NCBI GenBank assembly: GCA_007570785.1
Contig: ML662445.1
Span: 2,111,365 to 2,175,364, forward strand
DNA from: Antilocapra americana
Lineage: Eukaryota > Chordata > Mammalia > Artiodactyla > Antilocapridae
Direction: 5' to 3'
Length of the DNA: 64,000 nucleotides
Positions 36,263-48,395 of the stretch are shown here, piece by piece. The translations under genes and the position numbers were made by a program. The notes below the pieces were generated by a model. It worked only from the letters and a program-made list of their open reading frames with translations. It ran no database searches and was not told where the DNA came from. Positions within the stretch are counted from its first letter, which is position 1; each line of letters starts with the position of its first letter.

Positions 36263-39200
36263 AAAAGGATGAGGCTTTCTACCCCAAAGTGACACCAAAA
36301 CCTTAACTACAAAATTGGCTCTTCACACCATTGTGTGAATTCGGCAAACTTAGCCAACATTCACAGACCCAGAGGAAAAGTTCGACCAAGGGTATTCCAC
36401 CACATGCACAGAAGTAGAGAGGTCACCCACCACCCTCCCCGCCCACTCCCCATCACTGAGGTGTCCCCACCACCCCTGATGCCCCCCGGGACAGAAGCCG
36501 GATCTCAGAAGCCTGGAAACAGGCTGCGGGAGGCCCCTGACCCTGAGCTCAGGACCCAGCAGAGGGGACAGTGCCCAGACCTGCTGACGTTTCTGGAGAT
36601 CTCATCATACACGCCGACCTGCCCACGGCCAAATCCCAGGTTCAGAGGGCAGACTGCATGCACCGGACACTCACACCCACAGAGGAAAGGAAACCACCCT
36701 CAGAACCACGCGGTGCTCACGGGAAAACAAACAGAGGGCCCTGAGCGATGCAGACAATGCCCAGCACGCTTCCCTGGACACGCCTGCCTGACGTACACAC
36801 AGCCCACACCAGGAATGCTGAAGCTTTTTACGTGGTTCCGAAGGCTCAATTTTCCACTTTTAAAAAGGAAAATATTAAAATACAGCATAAATTAAATCTC
36901 TTTTGCAATTTTTTTCTTTCCAAGATAACAAGGCACCATTAGCATTTTAGGGTACCTACTCTAACTATGTGGAAACTTTTTAAATCAGCACATTCTTAGA
37001 TAAACAAGTCATTAACATCTGCTTGACAAATAACTTAATAGGCCACATTTTTTGATGACCCAGAAGAACATGACTAGCTTACAGAGAAAATCACTTAGAA
37101 ATTTAAAGTCAGGAGGTATTTGCAATCATGCAGCTGGAAATTGACAGATTTTATGTAAGTTTCCAGGAGCAGCCACTCTGATCTCTTGATTCATTTACAT
37201 GACTATGTGGTTCTTACACACATTTAATAAATTATTCAGCAAGAATGTGACAAAGCTATATAATACATTGCTTTCCTTGATGTAAGGCTGCTTCAAGCAT
37301 AAGCACTGGGGATCGTATGGCATCTGCGGAAAGAGAAGGAATCCTCTCCCGCCCAGAACCTGACCTTGGGTATCAGTTAACGTCTAGGAATTATTTCTGT
37401 ACCATCTCAGTGTGTCTGAGACATCAAGCAAATGCAATTATCCTCAGGATCACAATTTGAAGTTGAGTCACAAGAAGCTTTTAGCCTTGCATGAGTCACA
37501 CAGTTCAGACTTCTCTCCACAGATACGCCTGGGGTGATGGAGGAATTTTACTGTGGTTTATGTCAGAGTACGGAACTCTGGATCAGAGCAAGTTAGGATG
37601 GGAGCACACAGGGCTTGGAGATGCAGAGGAGAGGGGGACAACGGTTTGATCTCCAATGGGTGCAGTAAAACAGTTCCATTTACAGCAAAAGGATTTCCCT
37701 AAGATACTCAGAAATGGGCTCATCCCCTGCACTGCTGAGCAAATACGTGGTCGGGGCAGCAGAGACTCCGTCTCAGCAACTCCTGAGGACACAGGACAAG
37801 ACCAGCTCCTCAACCACACCCCCATATTCATCAGTAAGGAACCGAACTCACGGCTTATGCATGAAACAGCCAGTATGCCCACTATTTAAATATTCCAGAG
37901 CCATCTCCCCATGAGAAAGCAAAAGGCCCAGAAAAATAACAGCTGCCTTGGGCCACTAGGGCAGCCAAGTCTAAGGAGAAAGCATCATTTTTCTTTGAAG
38001 TTCACAGAAAAACAAGGTTTACCCAGCATCCGGACTTCAAAGGCACACCGGTGTCTTTCCTTTAGCCTGGCTGCTAGTAGGTGGGGGAAGAGAATAGGGT
38101 TGGGGAGAGGGGCTGGGTTATTCAGTGAAGAAGCAGCGGGGCCTCTGAACGGGTTCTCATTAATTACACATGATTACAAGGGTGCCCCAGGAAGTACTTG
38201 GTCTGTGGATGCAATCGAGCTTCTTCTGGAGCCCCTCACTCAGGAAACTGTATGCAGCTTTACATCTTTGCAGACCTCCGTTACCACCGAAACGCATTAG
38301 AGGGGGAGACAGCCTAAACTCTGAACAAGAAGAATTGATTAGGATGACGATGGCCCGGAAGAGCCCACGCTCGGCCCTCAGGTTCTGCAAGTCAGTGGTG
38401 AGAGCGTCTGGAAGTGACCAAGGCAGGACAAGTGTAGTCACGTCGTGTCCAGGCCCTTCCAGCACTTGCCCGGACACAGCAGCAGTGGCTACTGCGCTTC
38501 CTCTGTGCGCGTGCGAGTCGGGAGAGGGACGTGAGAGAGCAGCTACGGCGCAGGCAACCACGTGCCGCCCTAGCAAGTCCAGGCGGGACGCGCCTCTTTG
38601 TGCGGCTGCGGGAACCCACACACACAGACGCTCTCCTGGCGTTTGCAATGGCAGCTCCGAGTTTCGAAAGACACATGAGGTATCGTCATCAAACTAAAAT
38701 GTTTCTGCTGCAATATTTGAATAAAGTGCAAAGCATTTTCCATGCAAAGCAATGACATTGTTCTTAAAAATACTCACACAGGCGTATGTACAACTTTTCC
38801 CCTGGCCATCAAACATGAAAAGTCATGATTTCCCATCTTCTCTGACAATTTTCTCCTCTTCTGTCCAGAGAACTATTTATAACATGGCAAATGTAAATAC
38901 TGTTAGCTGGAGGAATATAGGTAGCAAAATAAATTCACAAGCTAGAGAAGCTAACATGCAAAGACTTAGATCGAGTTGGTCTTTTTGATCCAAAATTTGA
39001 TAGTTCGCATGAAGTCCTCCTATGACACAGATATCCATTACACCAAATTCTTTAAAAAAAAAAATTTCTTGCTTTTGTATCATCCTAAAACATATCAGTC
39101 TTGCAGTATGAAAATTATTTACTGATATAGAATCATCTCATCTTTTCATACCATTTTCTCATTATTAAATAAGAAATAGTCACAAAAACTACATTTGAAA

Positions 39201-40296
39201 CTAAGTTATGATGATTTGAACCCCAAATTAACATTTCTAGAGGGAACAATATTTAGGATAAATGTGCATTAGACATCATTACAAATTTGATGAAAAAAAC
39301 ATTTGTTTGCACATGATATGCCCTGCTATGTCCAGTCATTGGACTGTTTTTCCAAAGTTTATCTGAATCAGACATGTTACTACACTTACTAACTTTTCTC
39401 ACATGGCATGACCATTATCTTATGTGACTTATAATTCATAGAAACTGTTCTGAATTCATAGAAATTATTTTCTGTACATCATTTTCACTGACAATTTAAA
39501 AATTTTCCTTTTGAGTAGATTCCATTCAAGGCATAGCTAATACCTTAAAATATATATGTGTGTGTTGATATATAGATATGTAAATTTTTAATGTCCAGTT
39601 TCATTCTCAGAAACTCATTCACAGCTTCCACCATGAGAATAGTTGCAGGTGGTGGTCTTCCCTGATTTTTCAGTCATCTCAATGAAGACTAAGTTCACAG
39701 GGTAGTTTTTCACTGACATCTTGATGGCTGATACCCCAGGGTCACACTGCAACACCCACTGACCACCTGAGATAAGCTCAACGGACCTCATGACCTCAGA
39801 CGGACACAGCACACTGCAGAAGCCCCATGCACCATTTACAACCAGGAGCAGATGCAACAGATGTGCAAATAAGCTTATTTCCATCAAATATATATGTATC
39901 ACTATAAATGTCCACAAAAATAAAACTCAGGATCAAGTGTCCATAACCATATCTGAAACACATATAGTTTCAATATTACCCCAATCTTAAAATTGAAGAA
40001 CTAAAGCACAAATATATTTTCTAATTAAATTTACTTCAAAATGTAGATCACAAATATTCCTGACCACCTTGATAGGTCCTTCTTCCTTTTCCTACAAAGA
40101 ATACAAATCTAGAGAGTCCTATTATAGACTCCTTACAGTCTTTAAAAACGTTTCTTGAGAAACTTGCATTTCTTAAGAGGTATAAAACTATATTACTCTC
40201 TTTTGCTTATGGAATAGAATTTAGAAATAAAATTTGGAAATGGCCTTCACTAGACCTAGGGATTTTCCCCAAAGTACTTTTTAAACACAGGTGGAA
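36263..40296. other. GALR1 downstream flank, no second gene recognised
   Basis: Repeat-poor. 36263-36900 has a 186-codon plus-strand frame with no known domain. 36940-37320 is AT-rich and unique. The CpG patch at 38440-38690 is listed separately. 38760-40296 probably includes GALR1 3' UTR near its high-coordinate end. Confidence 0.6.
38440..38690. promoter_or_regulatory. Small CpG-rich patch downstream of GALR1
   Basis: About 250 bp with many CpGs, unlike its neighbours, including the E-box CACGTG near 38560. It lies 1.7-2.0 kb past the GALR1 stop and is not part of any recognised repeat. Reading frames of 162-175 codons cross it on both strands but show no recognisable protein. It could be the promoter of an unannotated noncoding or antisense transcript, or the decayed remains of an older element. 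Confidence 0.3.
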
Positions 40297-40302
40297 TTTA
40301 AT
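40297..40302 (-). terminator. GALR1: Candidate GALR1 poly(A) signal ATTAAA
   Basis: ATTAAA on the minus strand about 120 bases after the stop codon. No AATAAA was found on that strand between the stop and about 39600. A second ATTAAA lies at 39592-39587. The true cleavage site cannot be decided from sequence, and a longer 3' UTR is possible. Confidence 0.25.
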
Positions 40303-40422
40303 TACTATAATATGAATTGTTGCTGACATAGCAAGTTACTGCCTGGCTCAACGCCCCAATGGATTTCCCTGTGTCTGGTCCACAAGTGTGCAAACACCAC
40401 ACTTTGAAATACTACTCTTTTT

Positions 40423-40740
40423 TCACACGTGAGTACAATTAGTTGATGGTGGGGTGTCTAGTCGACTTTTATTTTCTTTAGTGTCATTAAGAGGTGACTC
40501 CTTGCGGGCGTGGCACTTGAATACTTGCTTATAAGCCTTCCTGAAGTTTTCAGAGAGAAAGGCATAAATGATGGGGTTCACGGAGGAGTTACTGTAGGCC
40601 AGGCAGTGGGCAGTGATCCTGAAGAAGAAGGAGGCGGGGGTCAGCGGGAACACCCCAAACTCAGCCCAGAGATGAATGACGTGGTGCGGCAGCCAGGAGA
40701 CCCCAAAGACCACCACCACCACCATCACGGTCTGCGCGGT
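40423..40740 (-). CDS. GALR1: Galanin receptor type 1, coding exon 3 (residues 245-349, stop)
   Basis: Encodes TM6, extracellular loop 3, TM7 and the C-terminal tail, ending NCTHV then TGA at 40425-40423. Residues reported as galanin contacts in the human receptor (H264, H267, E271, F282) are all present at the same numbers. The TM6 SWLP variant of CWxP is at 259-262, and NPIIY (N299-Y303) is in TM7. C320 is a likely palmitoylation site, followed by a Ser/Thr-rich tail. The exon begins ACC directly after an acceptor reading ccctcctag (AG at 40742-40741). With exons 1 and 2 the protein is 349 residues, the usual GALR1 length, with no stop, frameshift or missing key residue. The intron just upstream carries a 33-bp duplication (see findings). 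Confidence 0.98.
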   Translation of the reverse strand, partial: TAQTVMVVVVVFGVSWLPHHVIHLWAEFGVFPLTPASFFFRITAHCLAYSNSSVNPIIYAFLSENFRKAYKQVFKCHARKESPLNDTKENKSRLDTPPSTNCTHV

Positions 40741-40747
40741 CTAGGAG

Positions 40748-40801
40748 GGAAAGAGAGCAGAGGCGCTGGTTACAACAGAAGGAAAGAGAGCAGAGGCGCT
40801 G
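40748..40801. repeat. 33-bp imperfect tandem duplication beside GALR1 exon 3
   Basis: GGAAAGAGAGCAGAGGCGCT at 40748-40767 is repeated at 40781-40800, a period of 33 bases. The copies diverge after 21 bases. On the gene strand this is the pyrimidine tract of the exon 3 acceptor. Confidence 0.9.
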
Positions 40802-41015
40802 ACCACAGCAGACAAGGAACCCTGCATTCTGGCTTATGCACAGACAGAGGGAATTTTCTGTACATTTTCACAGAATCAAGTGCATCCTCAATCTGCTTTG
40901 GGTGCTGACCTTCACTTCACAGTCACACCATGAAAGGAGCTATCATCATTGCCCGATGGCCCCCTGTCCAATTTGCCCCTGAAGAGATGCGATCCCACTG
41001 GGATCCATGAATTCA

Positions 41016-41056
41016 GGGAGGGAGGGAGGAGGGGAAGGAGAGAGAGAAGGAAGTTG
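41016..41056. repeat. (GGGA)n/(GA)n purine tract in GALR1 intron 2
   Basis: AGGGAGGGAGGGAGGAGGGG followed by GAGAGAGA. Pyrimidine-rich on the sense strand of the gene. Confidence 0.85.
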
Positions 41057-42621
41057 CTGATTTTCCCTGCAGCCTCACACCATGCAGCAGGGACTCCCCG
41101 GCCAGGAAACCGTTGTGGACCCACAGGTCCTTTCACAGGAGAAGCGTGAACCCCCATCCTGCAGGACTGTTCTCATGTGACGCAGTGACTTTCCCCTTAA
41201 TTCCCATGAGTTCGAACCTGGCTGTTACAGCCCGCAGCGCCCAGAACATGAGGATTAAGATAGCAAGGCTTCCAGGAGAGACGCATGGTAGCCGACTGAC
41301 TCAGAGAGGAAGTCTGTCCAAGAGGCGGGCTGGAAGCCAGGGAACCTCAGCAAAGACAGGAGAGGAGATGCTCAGGCTTCAGGACAAGGTAGGAGCAAGG
41401 ACGATCCAGGAACCAGAAATAGGAGGTATGCCCATGTTTACTCTGACCACGCGAAGGTGCCACTAGCCATGCAAAAGCCAAGGATTTCATAACCTTTGAA
41501 AAATGAGACCACCTCCCTGGGCCTCAGCCTCCTGGCCTGTGACTGCGGTGACCCCACATGATGATTCTCTGAATGGACCTGGTCCACTTAACACCTTCAA
41601 ACAACGCAGGTACAAACCTGATGACAGGGTTTTCAGGGTGCAGGTTTGCAGCCTGAGGTTGCCGAGCACACGACACACAAGCAGAGCAGCACCCCGCTCC
41701 CGTGTCAAGGGGTCGTCTGCTATCTATCTGTCCATTTACCCATTAGCATGTGGGGTGTGTTCCTGATGATCCAATAACCATCTAGAGCCAATTACACCTA
41801 CAAACAGCACAGAGCATACCAGCTGTCCTTCCTAAGACAGGAAGGCCATCACAAAATGCATGCTCTCTGGATATTCTGTTTCACTGCTCCTTTCAGGAGG
41901 TTTTCACGAAGTAACAAGCTGAGGGCAGAATTACACCCAACAGACTACCAATAAGAGACACCCTGTATTTGCATCCCTGTAGGGCAACGGTCAGCATCAG
42001 CACAGGGTCTTTTCTATGGAGGGTTTGTTACTGTGTGTGTTTACCCACATTGATGCAAACTTTGCCTTTTATTTTTAGCAGGTCTACTGGCCTTTTCAGA
42101 ACCATGGACAAGGTTCTTGTCCTTGGTCTGCCTGTAAGCTTTGAAATGTGAGTGACTTAAGATTACAATATAAATCAAGAAAGAATATCAATGGGTACTT
42201 AAATAAACTTAATCATTTATCAAATGATGCTCCCAAAAGAATTTAACAGAATGCTATCTCTGTGCTCCCAGCTATGTGTCAACAAAGGCTCATTATTTAT
42301 TTTCTGCCTATTTCACAGGCATCTCTGCCCATCCGAGCTGCTACAGGAGTGGGCACCCTGCACACGGGCCCTGGCGCTCAGCCCTGCACCCCGGTGGTCT
42401 CCACACCAGCCACAGCATCACATTAGGGAAATGCATCAAGGTGCCCAGGGAGAGACTCCCTCCTCTCTCTCCCTCACATCAGAGGACCAGGACCAGGGAA
42501 CTGGGGAGACATTCACAGAGCCCTCATCTACCCCCAATTCAGAAAATATGCACATGGAGGACACCAGCTCAGGGTCAAGATCTAGTCAAAATAACACATG
42601 GTACTAACAAAACAAAGGCTG

Positions 42622-43007
42622 AGCGCCAGAGAACTGATGCTTTTGAACTGTGTTGTTGGAAAAGACTCAAGAGTCCCTTGGACTGCAAAGAGATCCAACC
42701 AGTCAATCCTAAAGGAGATCAATTCTGGGTGTTCATTGGAAGGGCTGATGTTGAAGCTGAAGCTCCAATACTTTGGCCACCTGATGCAAAGATCTGACTC
42801 ATTGGAAAAGACCCTGATGCTGGGAAAGAAGATTGAGGGCAGGAGGAGAAGGGGACGACAGAGGATGAGAGGGCTGGATGGCATCATCGACTCAATGGAC
42901 ATGGGTTTGGGTGGACTCTGGGAGTTAGTGATGGACAGGAAAGCCTGGTGTGCTGTGGTTCATGGGGTCAGAAACAGTCGGACACGACTGAGCAACTGAA
43001 CAACATC
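42622..43007 (+). mobile_element. BovB LINE 3' end in GALR1 intron 2
   Basis: Antisense to GALR1. Encodes about 100 codons of BovB C-terminus after a frameshift ([20 protein letters not shown] then a run to SRTRLSN). Ends ACGACTGAGCAACTGAACAA. Confidence 0.93.
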
Positions 43008-44628
43008 AACCCCAGACCTGGGTTTCCAGCAGAGCAGTGAGCCACCGTCACGCACCACTTCATAAAAATTCAGACATCAGGGTCTCACGGCTCACAGCCT
43101 TGCTTCCACAGGTCATGTGGATGATGTACCCGCCCAGGAGCTTGCCTTCCTACATAGCTCATGAATGCTTAAAGAATCAGAGATGAATTCCACAGAAGCC
43201 ACAACAAAAGCAAGTGACCTCGCCCACCTCGAGGGAAGGCTGAGGGGCTTCCTCAGTGCTGACTCTCCCCAGGCTGACCCACACCTTCTCTAAAGGGTTC
43301 CAGATCTGCTTCCACTCTTCCCCTTAGGAAAGTCAGACAGTGAGGAGACGAGGCCCCTGTGGGGATGGGAGCTATTTTCTTACAGTATCATTTGCCTGAA
43401 CCACAGATGGATTTACACCCAATGCATTGCCTATGTTCCCCGTCTGTCCATGTAGTGTACAGAACCACAGCATCACCTTTTGATAGAGAAGAAGTCCTCA
43501 TTGAAGGTTACATGCCAAGTCTCTGCATGAATTCTTATACCTAAGGTTGGGCCTTTTATTAGCCTGTCTTCTTTTTACTTCTCGCACTGAAAGTATCTGA
43601 AAAATAGTAATTTCTTCTCTTCCTGTGAGATGCTCTTTCTCAAGCCATCTGATTTTTTTTTTTCTTCAAAGAATTTTACTCATAATCCATCTAATGGAAC
43701 TTGGCAGGGAAGGAAAAAGTGACTAAATGATGAGACCAATAAGAAACATTTTGTAAATTGTACAAATGACAGCCAAAAAGCTTGCTAAGTTACTCCAAGC
43801 CCGATGGGGAAAAAGAGCTGCTGTTAAAAGAACCTTGTGGTTAAGAAGGTACCATGAGGGTCTGGCATCTATCTCCCTATTACCAGGAACCATCATGGGG
43901 AAGTCTACCCCACTGGGAAGTTTTCCGGAAATTTTTAAGAATATTGTTTTCCTAGATGATCAGCCTTGTGCCAGAAAACGTTTCTTCAGGTCCAGCCGAG
44001 CCTGGTCTTGACCGGGCTCTGTACTGTGGTCACTACTGTTTTGGCAAAGGAAAGCTCGCTCTTCTTCTCTATTCTCCTCCAAACAAGCAGGATAGCTGTT
44101 GAGCACGTTTGCGGTGAAGGCCTAACCTTCCACCTCGGGAGCGCTACCAGTCTTCACACGAAGTAGAGCCCTTGTGGATGGACACCGCACAGGGGAAGGG
44201 GCCCTACACAGCCCCCGAGGTGGGGAGCCAGAAACAGGGACAGCTGAAATGCATAAACCTCCAAGATCTTCTCACATCACCCCATCATCCACCAAGAACT
44301 GAGTGTGCACACACCCAGGAACAATCTTCTCTGCCAGGACCCCGCGCAGCTGAGCCGATCCAGCCTCTGCCTCCACCCTGGTCCCTGCGTTCCGTCTTCC
44401 TACCCTGCTCCCCACATCTGTCTGCTAGCCTTTGCCTAGACACAGGTACATGCACACACACAAACTATTTGTTCTGTGCAAACAAGGAGGTAATTAAATA
44501 CATCAAAAGAGATCTGACATCTGTTCAGTGGTTATTAAGGGTCAGAGGTTGTGAGAACAGAAGAGAACATCTTCCCTCCTCCAAATGCTGAGAACTTCTC
44601 CCTTGGGAAGAATTGCATTTACATATAC

Positions 44629-45170
44629 GTTCCCTGGTGGCTCAGCTGGTAAAGAATCCGCCTGCAATGCAGGAGACCCTGGTTCAGTTCCTGGGTCGGG
44701 AAGATCCCCTGGAGAAGGGAAAGGCTACCCATTTCAGTACTCTTGGGCTTCCCTGGTGGCTCAGACGGTAAAGACTCTGCCTGCAGTCCCGGAGACCTGG
44801 GTTAAATCCCTGCATTGGGAAGATTTCTTGGAGGAGGGTATGGCAACCCACTCCAGTATTCTGGCCTGAAGAATCCCTGTGGACAGAGGAGCCTGGTGGA
44901 CTATAGTCCATGGTTGCAAAGAGTCAGAAACACCTGAGCGACTAAGCACATATAATATATTCCCTCACATGTGTGCTTCCCTAGTGGCTCCAACCGTAAA
45001 GAAGCAGCCTGAAAAGCGGGAGACCCAGGTTTGATTCCTGGGTCAGGAAGATCCCCTAGAGGAAGGCATAGCAACCACTTTAGTATTCTTGTCTGGAAAA
45101 TCCCACGGTCAGAGAAGCCTGGTAACCATGGAGTCACAAAGAGGCAGAAATGCCTGAGCAACTAACACAA
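44629..45170 (+). mobile_element. Three Bov-tA-type SINEs head to tail in GALR1 intron 2
   Basis: Copy 1 (44629-44745) has an intact head but stops after TTTCAGTACTCTTGG, where copy 2 (44748-44952) begins GCTTCCCTGGTGGCTCAGAC. Copy 3 (44977-45170, GTGCTTCCCTAGTGGCTCC) follows after 24 bases. All are antisense to GALR1. The 3' end of copy 1 is not recovered after copy 2, so this is not a simple nested insertion. Confidence 0.9.
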
Positions 45171-45267
45171 CAACAATACACATGCCTCATACACACACAC
45201 CCATTTGTTGTACACATAGACGTATAAAACCAAACAATGTAAATGTTAAACTGATCACTAATCTTTC

Positions 45268-45395
45268 AGTTCAGTTCAGTTAGTCGTGTCCAACTCTTTG
45301 TGACTCTATGGACTGCAGCCCATCAGGCTCTTCTGTCCACGGGATTTTCCAGGCAAGAATACTGGAGTGGGTCGTCATTTCCTTCTTCAGGATAT
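45268..45395 (-). mobile_element. Bov-tA-type SINE, 3' half
   Basis: CAGTTCAGTTAGTCGTGTCC to GGTCGTCATTTCCTTCTTCA. The tRNA-like head is missing. The CAGTTCAGTT start is shared with BovB tails. Confidence 0.82.
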
Positions 45396-45751
45396 GCTCT
45401 GAGTAAGAGGTAAATTAATCCTGATTTGTAAAACAGCTTTTCCTCAAAATGGGTTTGAAACATAATAAATCACAGGATGTTAGATTCTGTCAAACTCTTC
45501 AGAGGAAGCTTTTGGGAATCAGGATTCAGGGGAGAACAAGAACGACCAAATTAAAGATGGGCTGGACCCCCCTGAGGCCCCTCCCATCTGCAGTTCTGCC
45601 CCTGGGGGGCCAAGTCAGCACCCATCTGGGAGGAGAGAGCAGAGCACAGCAACTGCTGCGAGGCTTCAGGGAGGGACGCAGCAACACTCACTCGAAAGGC
45701 AGGGCCTCCTAGAACCTCATCAGAGACGGTAAACACACAGTAAAATAAGTG

Positions 45752-45955
45752 TGTCTGCTGAGTCACTTCAATCACGTCTCTGCAACCCCATGGACTGTGG
45801 ACCGCCAGGCTCCCCTGTCCACGGGGTTCTCCAGGCAAGAGTACTGGAGTGGTTGCTGTGCCCTCCTCGAGGGAATCCTGCCAAACCGGAATGGAACTCA
45901 GGACTCCTGCACTTGCAAGGGGGTTCTTAACCACTAGCACCATCTGCAGTTTCAA
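45752..45955 (-). mobile_element. Bov-tA-type SINE
   Basis: TGCTGAGTCACTTCAATCAC to ACCACTAGCACCATCTGCAG, with several deletions. Confidence 0.88.
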
Positions 45956-46268
45956 GCAAATTGTGAGTCCAGCTACCTGACGCCCTGTCCCAGTCACCTA
46001 CAACACACCTTCTCCAGAGGCTCAGAATCCAGAAGACACACCCTTCGGCCCCTCCCCAGACCTCCACCCACGCTCACAGGCAGCTCAGTCAGCTGCCCAC
46101 CCTCAGCAGCTGACTCTCCGTGTCTCCTCTCTGCCCAGGGCTAAGATGTTCATTTCAAATCTGTGAACCCAGGAACCATAATTTCACAGGAGGATGCAGG
46201 AGAGCTAAGAGTATATACTAAACCACGCTCTAGAAGTGGCGCAGAGAATGTAAATCCATGAGTTTTAC

Positions 46269-46334
46269 CTTTTTCTTCGATGCCTCTGACTTCTTTGACA
46301 CATTCTTCAACTTTTTATGCAGATGGTTAAGGAC
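46269..46334 (-). CDS. GALR1: Galanin receptor type 1, coding exon 2 (residues 223-244)
   Basis: A 66-bp exon encoding 22 residues of the third intracellular loop, very basic (VLNHLHKKLKN, then repeated Ser-Lys ending KKK). This loop contacts G protein in class A receptors. The acceptor reads tttttcag before GTC and the donor is AAG followed by gtaaaact. Both junctions are phase 0, so the exon joins exon 1 (K222) and exon 3 (T245) in frame. The exon is too short for ordinary ORF finding and was located by matching the known loop sequence between TM5 and TM6. Skipping it would keep the frame but delete the whole loop. Confidence 0.97.
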
Positions 46335-47238
46335 CTGAAAAACACAGACTAATAAAATTGGTTCGCCTCAGAATCACAAAATTCATTGTCCATTTTGAAT
46401 TGACATTTCCTGATGTTCTGAAAAGGGAAGACCATGGTTTACAAAATCATGCAAGCTGAAATTCACCAGAGCCAGTGGAGCAATGACGACTATAGATCAC
46501 CACGAATGTCTGGGCTTCACCCACCTGTGTCTGCAGCACCTGCTGGCAGAGCTCTGGTGCGGGTAGCTCCAAGGTCTCTTCCAGAAAGACCCACTCTGCT
46601 GCCCATGCCTGCATCCCTTTTGGCCTCCCTGCAACCTGGCTTCCCCTAAGGTTCTACATTTCCACAATCCCAGGTCCCTGCTATATGATAAATCCTAGAT
46701 ACCTGGAAAAACTAGACTGCCTTCCAACAACACTGATAGCTAATAGACCACCATTCTGCAAGGTTCTACAATTCATGTCCCATCAGGGAGGCTTCCAGGG
46801 AGACACTTGTTTCCTTCCTTAGAGAAACTAGTTTTGTCTTCTCTCGCCAGTGACATACTCAGGAGAAATGATGTGAAACACTGGTTCCGCATAAGAATTT
46901 GCAACATGAGCTGTACAATAGGGCCAGGATGGTGGTACACACACCGGACAGGTCTGAGTTCATTCTTAGGTCCCGGCTGAGTGAAAAACATAAGGAAAAT
47001 CGGCTCAGGGTGACTAAGGGCTTGAGACTGCCCATCAATCGCTCAGTGAGTCCCTCCAAACAGTGGAAACAGTGTTAGAGCCACCTCCCTGCCCTCTGGA
47101 GCACCGTAGCACGGAAATAATTTCATCAAATGGAATGCATTATGAAAGCTGCTCTGTCTGGCTGGATGCAACCCTCTGGAATTATCAGTCACTCCCTGAG
47201 CGAGAAGCCACAGGATTTCTCCACCACTTCAAGATTCC

Positions 47239-47452
47239 CTGGGCTTCCCTGGTGGCTCAGATGATAAGGAATCTGTCTGCAATGGGTTCAATGCCTGGGT
47301 CAGGAAGATCCCTTGGAGAAGGCCATGGCACCCCACTCCAGTATTCTTGCCTGGAGAATCCCATGGACAGAGGAGCCTGGCGGGCTACAGTCCATGGGGT
47401 CACAAAGAGTCGGACACCACTTAGCAACTAACATTCACTTCCCTTTCACGAT
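47239..47452 (+). mobile_element. Bov-tA-type SINE in GALR1 intron 1
   Basis: GGCTTCCCTGGTGGCTCAGA to CACCACTTAGCAACTAACAT. Antisense to the gene and little diverged, with about 10 bases lost around GCAATGGGTTCAATG. Confidence 0.92.
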
Positions 47453-48395
47453 CCCTAGCCCGGTCAAGTAGCTGTCGTGGGGTGTGAATTTCTGACTCCA
47501 AACTCCCAGCCCTACCCAAATACTTCTCACTTCCCACAAGAGCTCAGCATCCTCTGCAAGACAAGCCTCTCACTTAGTATGGGGACATCCGGGGTCAGTC
47601 TCAGTACAGCGACAACAGGTCCGTCTACTGTCCTGCTGTCAGCAACTGGGGTATTAAAAATCAAATGGAAGACAATGACAGAAGGGAGGCTTGTGCAGAA
47701 ACAAATGAAGAGGACTTTCAAGAGGAAGGAGCGAGCTGGACAGGGCCCCTCCCAGAGAGGACCAGCTTGGCCAAGTTCCTTGTGGACAGCCTCCCCACTG
47801 CCAGAGGAGGACCCTGGTCACTGAAAGAAAGGGAGAGTTGGCAAGGCAGGGTCAACGAGGGCTGCCTGGGAGAGGACCCCACATGGAAAAGTTGGATGTT
47901 ACCTGTTGCCTTACATGGCCTAAGGGTCATTCATTCCTTCCATAGACTCATGGGGATCACATCTCATAACTACAAAATGCCTCAGGAATGTCGTGGAGTG
48001 GTCCATGGGGAGAACGCCCAAGGATGTCTCTCTTGGCTCTGTTCCACTTCATGAGCGCACACTATGGACCCACACTGATGCGTGTGATGGACCCCATGAA
48101 GGTCTCGTCATCAAAGGAGAAAGGGTTATGACTGCGTTTCTCTAGAAGCTGATGACAGTGGTGAGCAGGCACCCTGTACTTTCAGAAGTGTGTACGGGAA
48201 AGCCTGCACCGTCCTGGCACAGGTGTCTCCAGGGATGTGGGGGAACTGGGCAGGCAGGCAGGTCACGAGTTCATCTCCTGTCAGGCTAAGGAGGGTCCAG
48301 GACAAGCACTCCCCAGAGGGAAGAGTGAGCCAGCCCCACAGCAGCAGAGGGTGCCCCGGAGTCATCCTCCAGCCCTGCATTCTGGGTCTCCCGGG

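Larger units (their letters stand above)
40741..46268 (-). other. GALR1: GALR1 intron 2 (5,528 bp)
   Basis: Phase-0 intron with gtaaaact donor and ctcctag acceptor. It holds a BovB fragment (42622-43007), a cluster of Bov-tA SINEs (44629-45170, 45268-45395, 45752-45955) and a purine-rich stretch near 41018-41055. Between 43010 and 44625 there are only short unrelated frames, the longest open ones about 80 and 139 codons, with no recognisable protein similarity. No other exon was recognised in either strand. Confidence 0.95.

Noticed and set aside
36335..36895. 186-codon plus-strand frame
   Set aside because: Composition is low-complexity (Pro, Arg, Thr-rich) with no domain. It lies in GC-richer flank DNA and other frames are open too.
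38160..38697. Overlapping 162- and 175-codon frames as a new gene
   Set aside because: Open on both strands because of GC content. No domain, no clear splice sites, no codon-like periodicity noticed. Kept only as a CpG patch.
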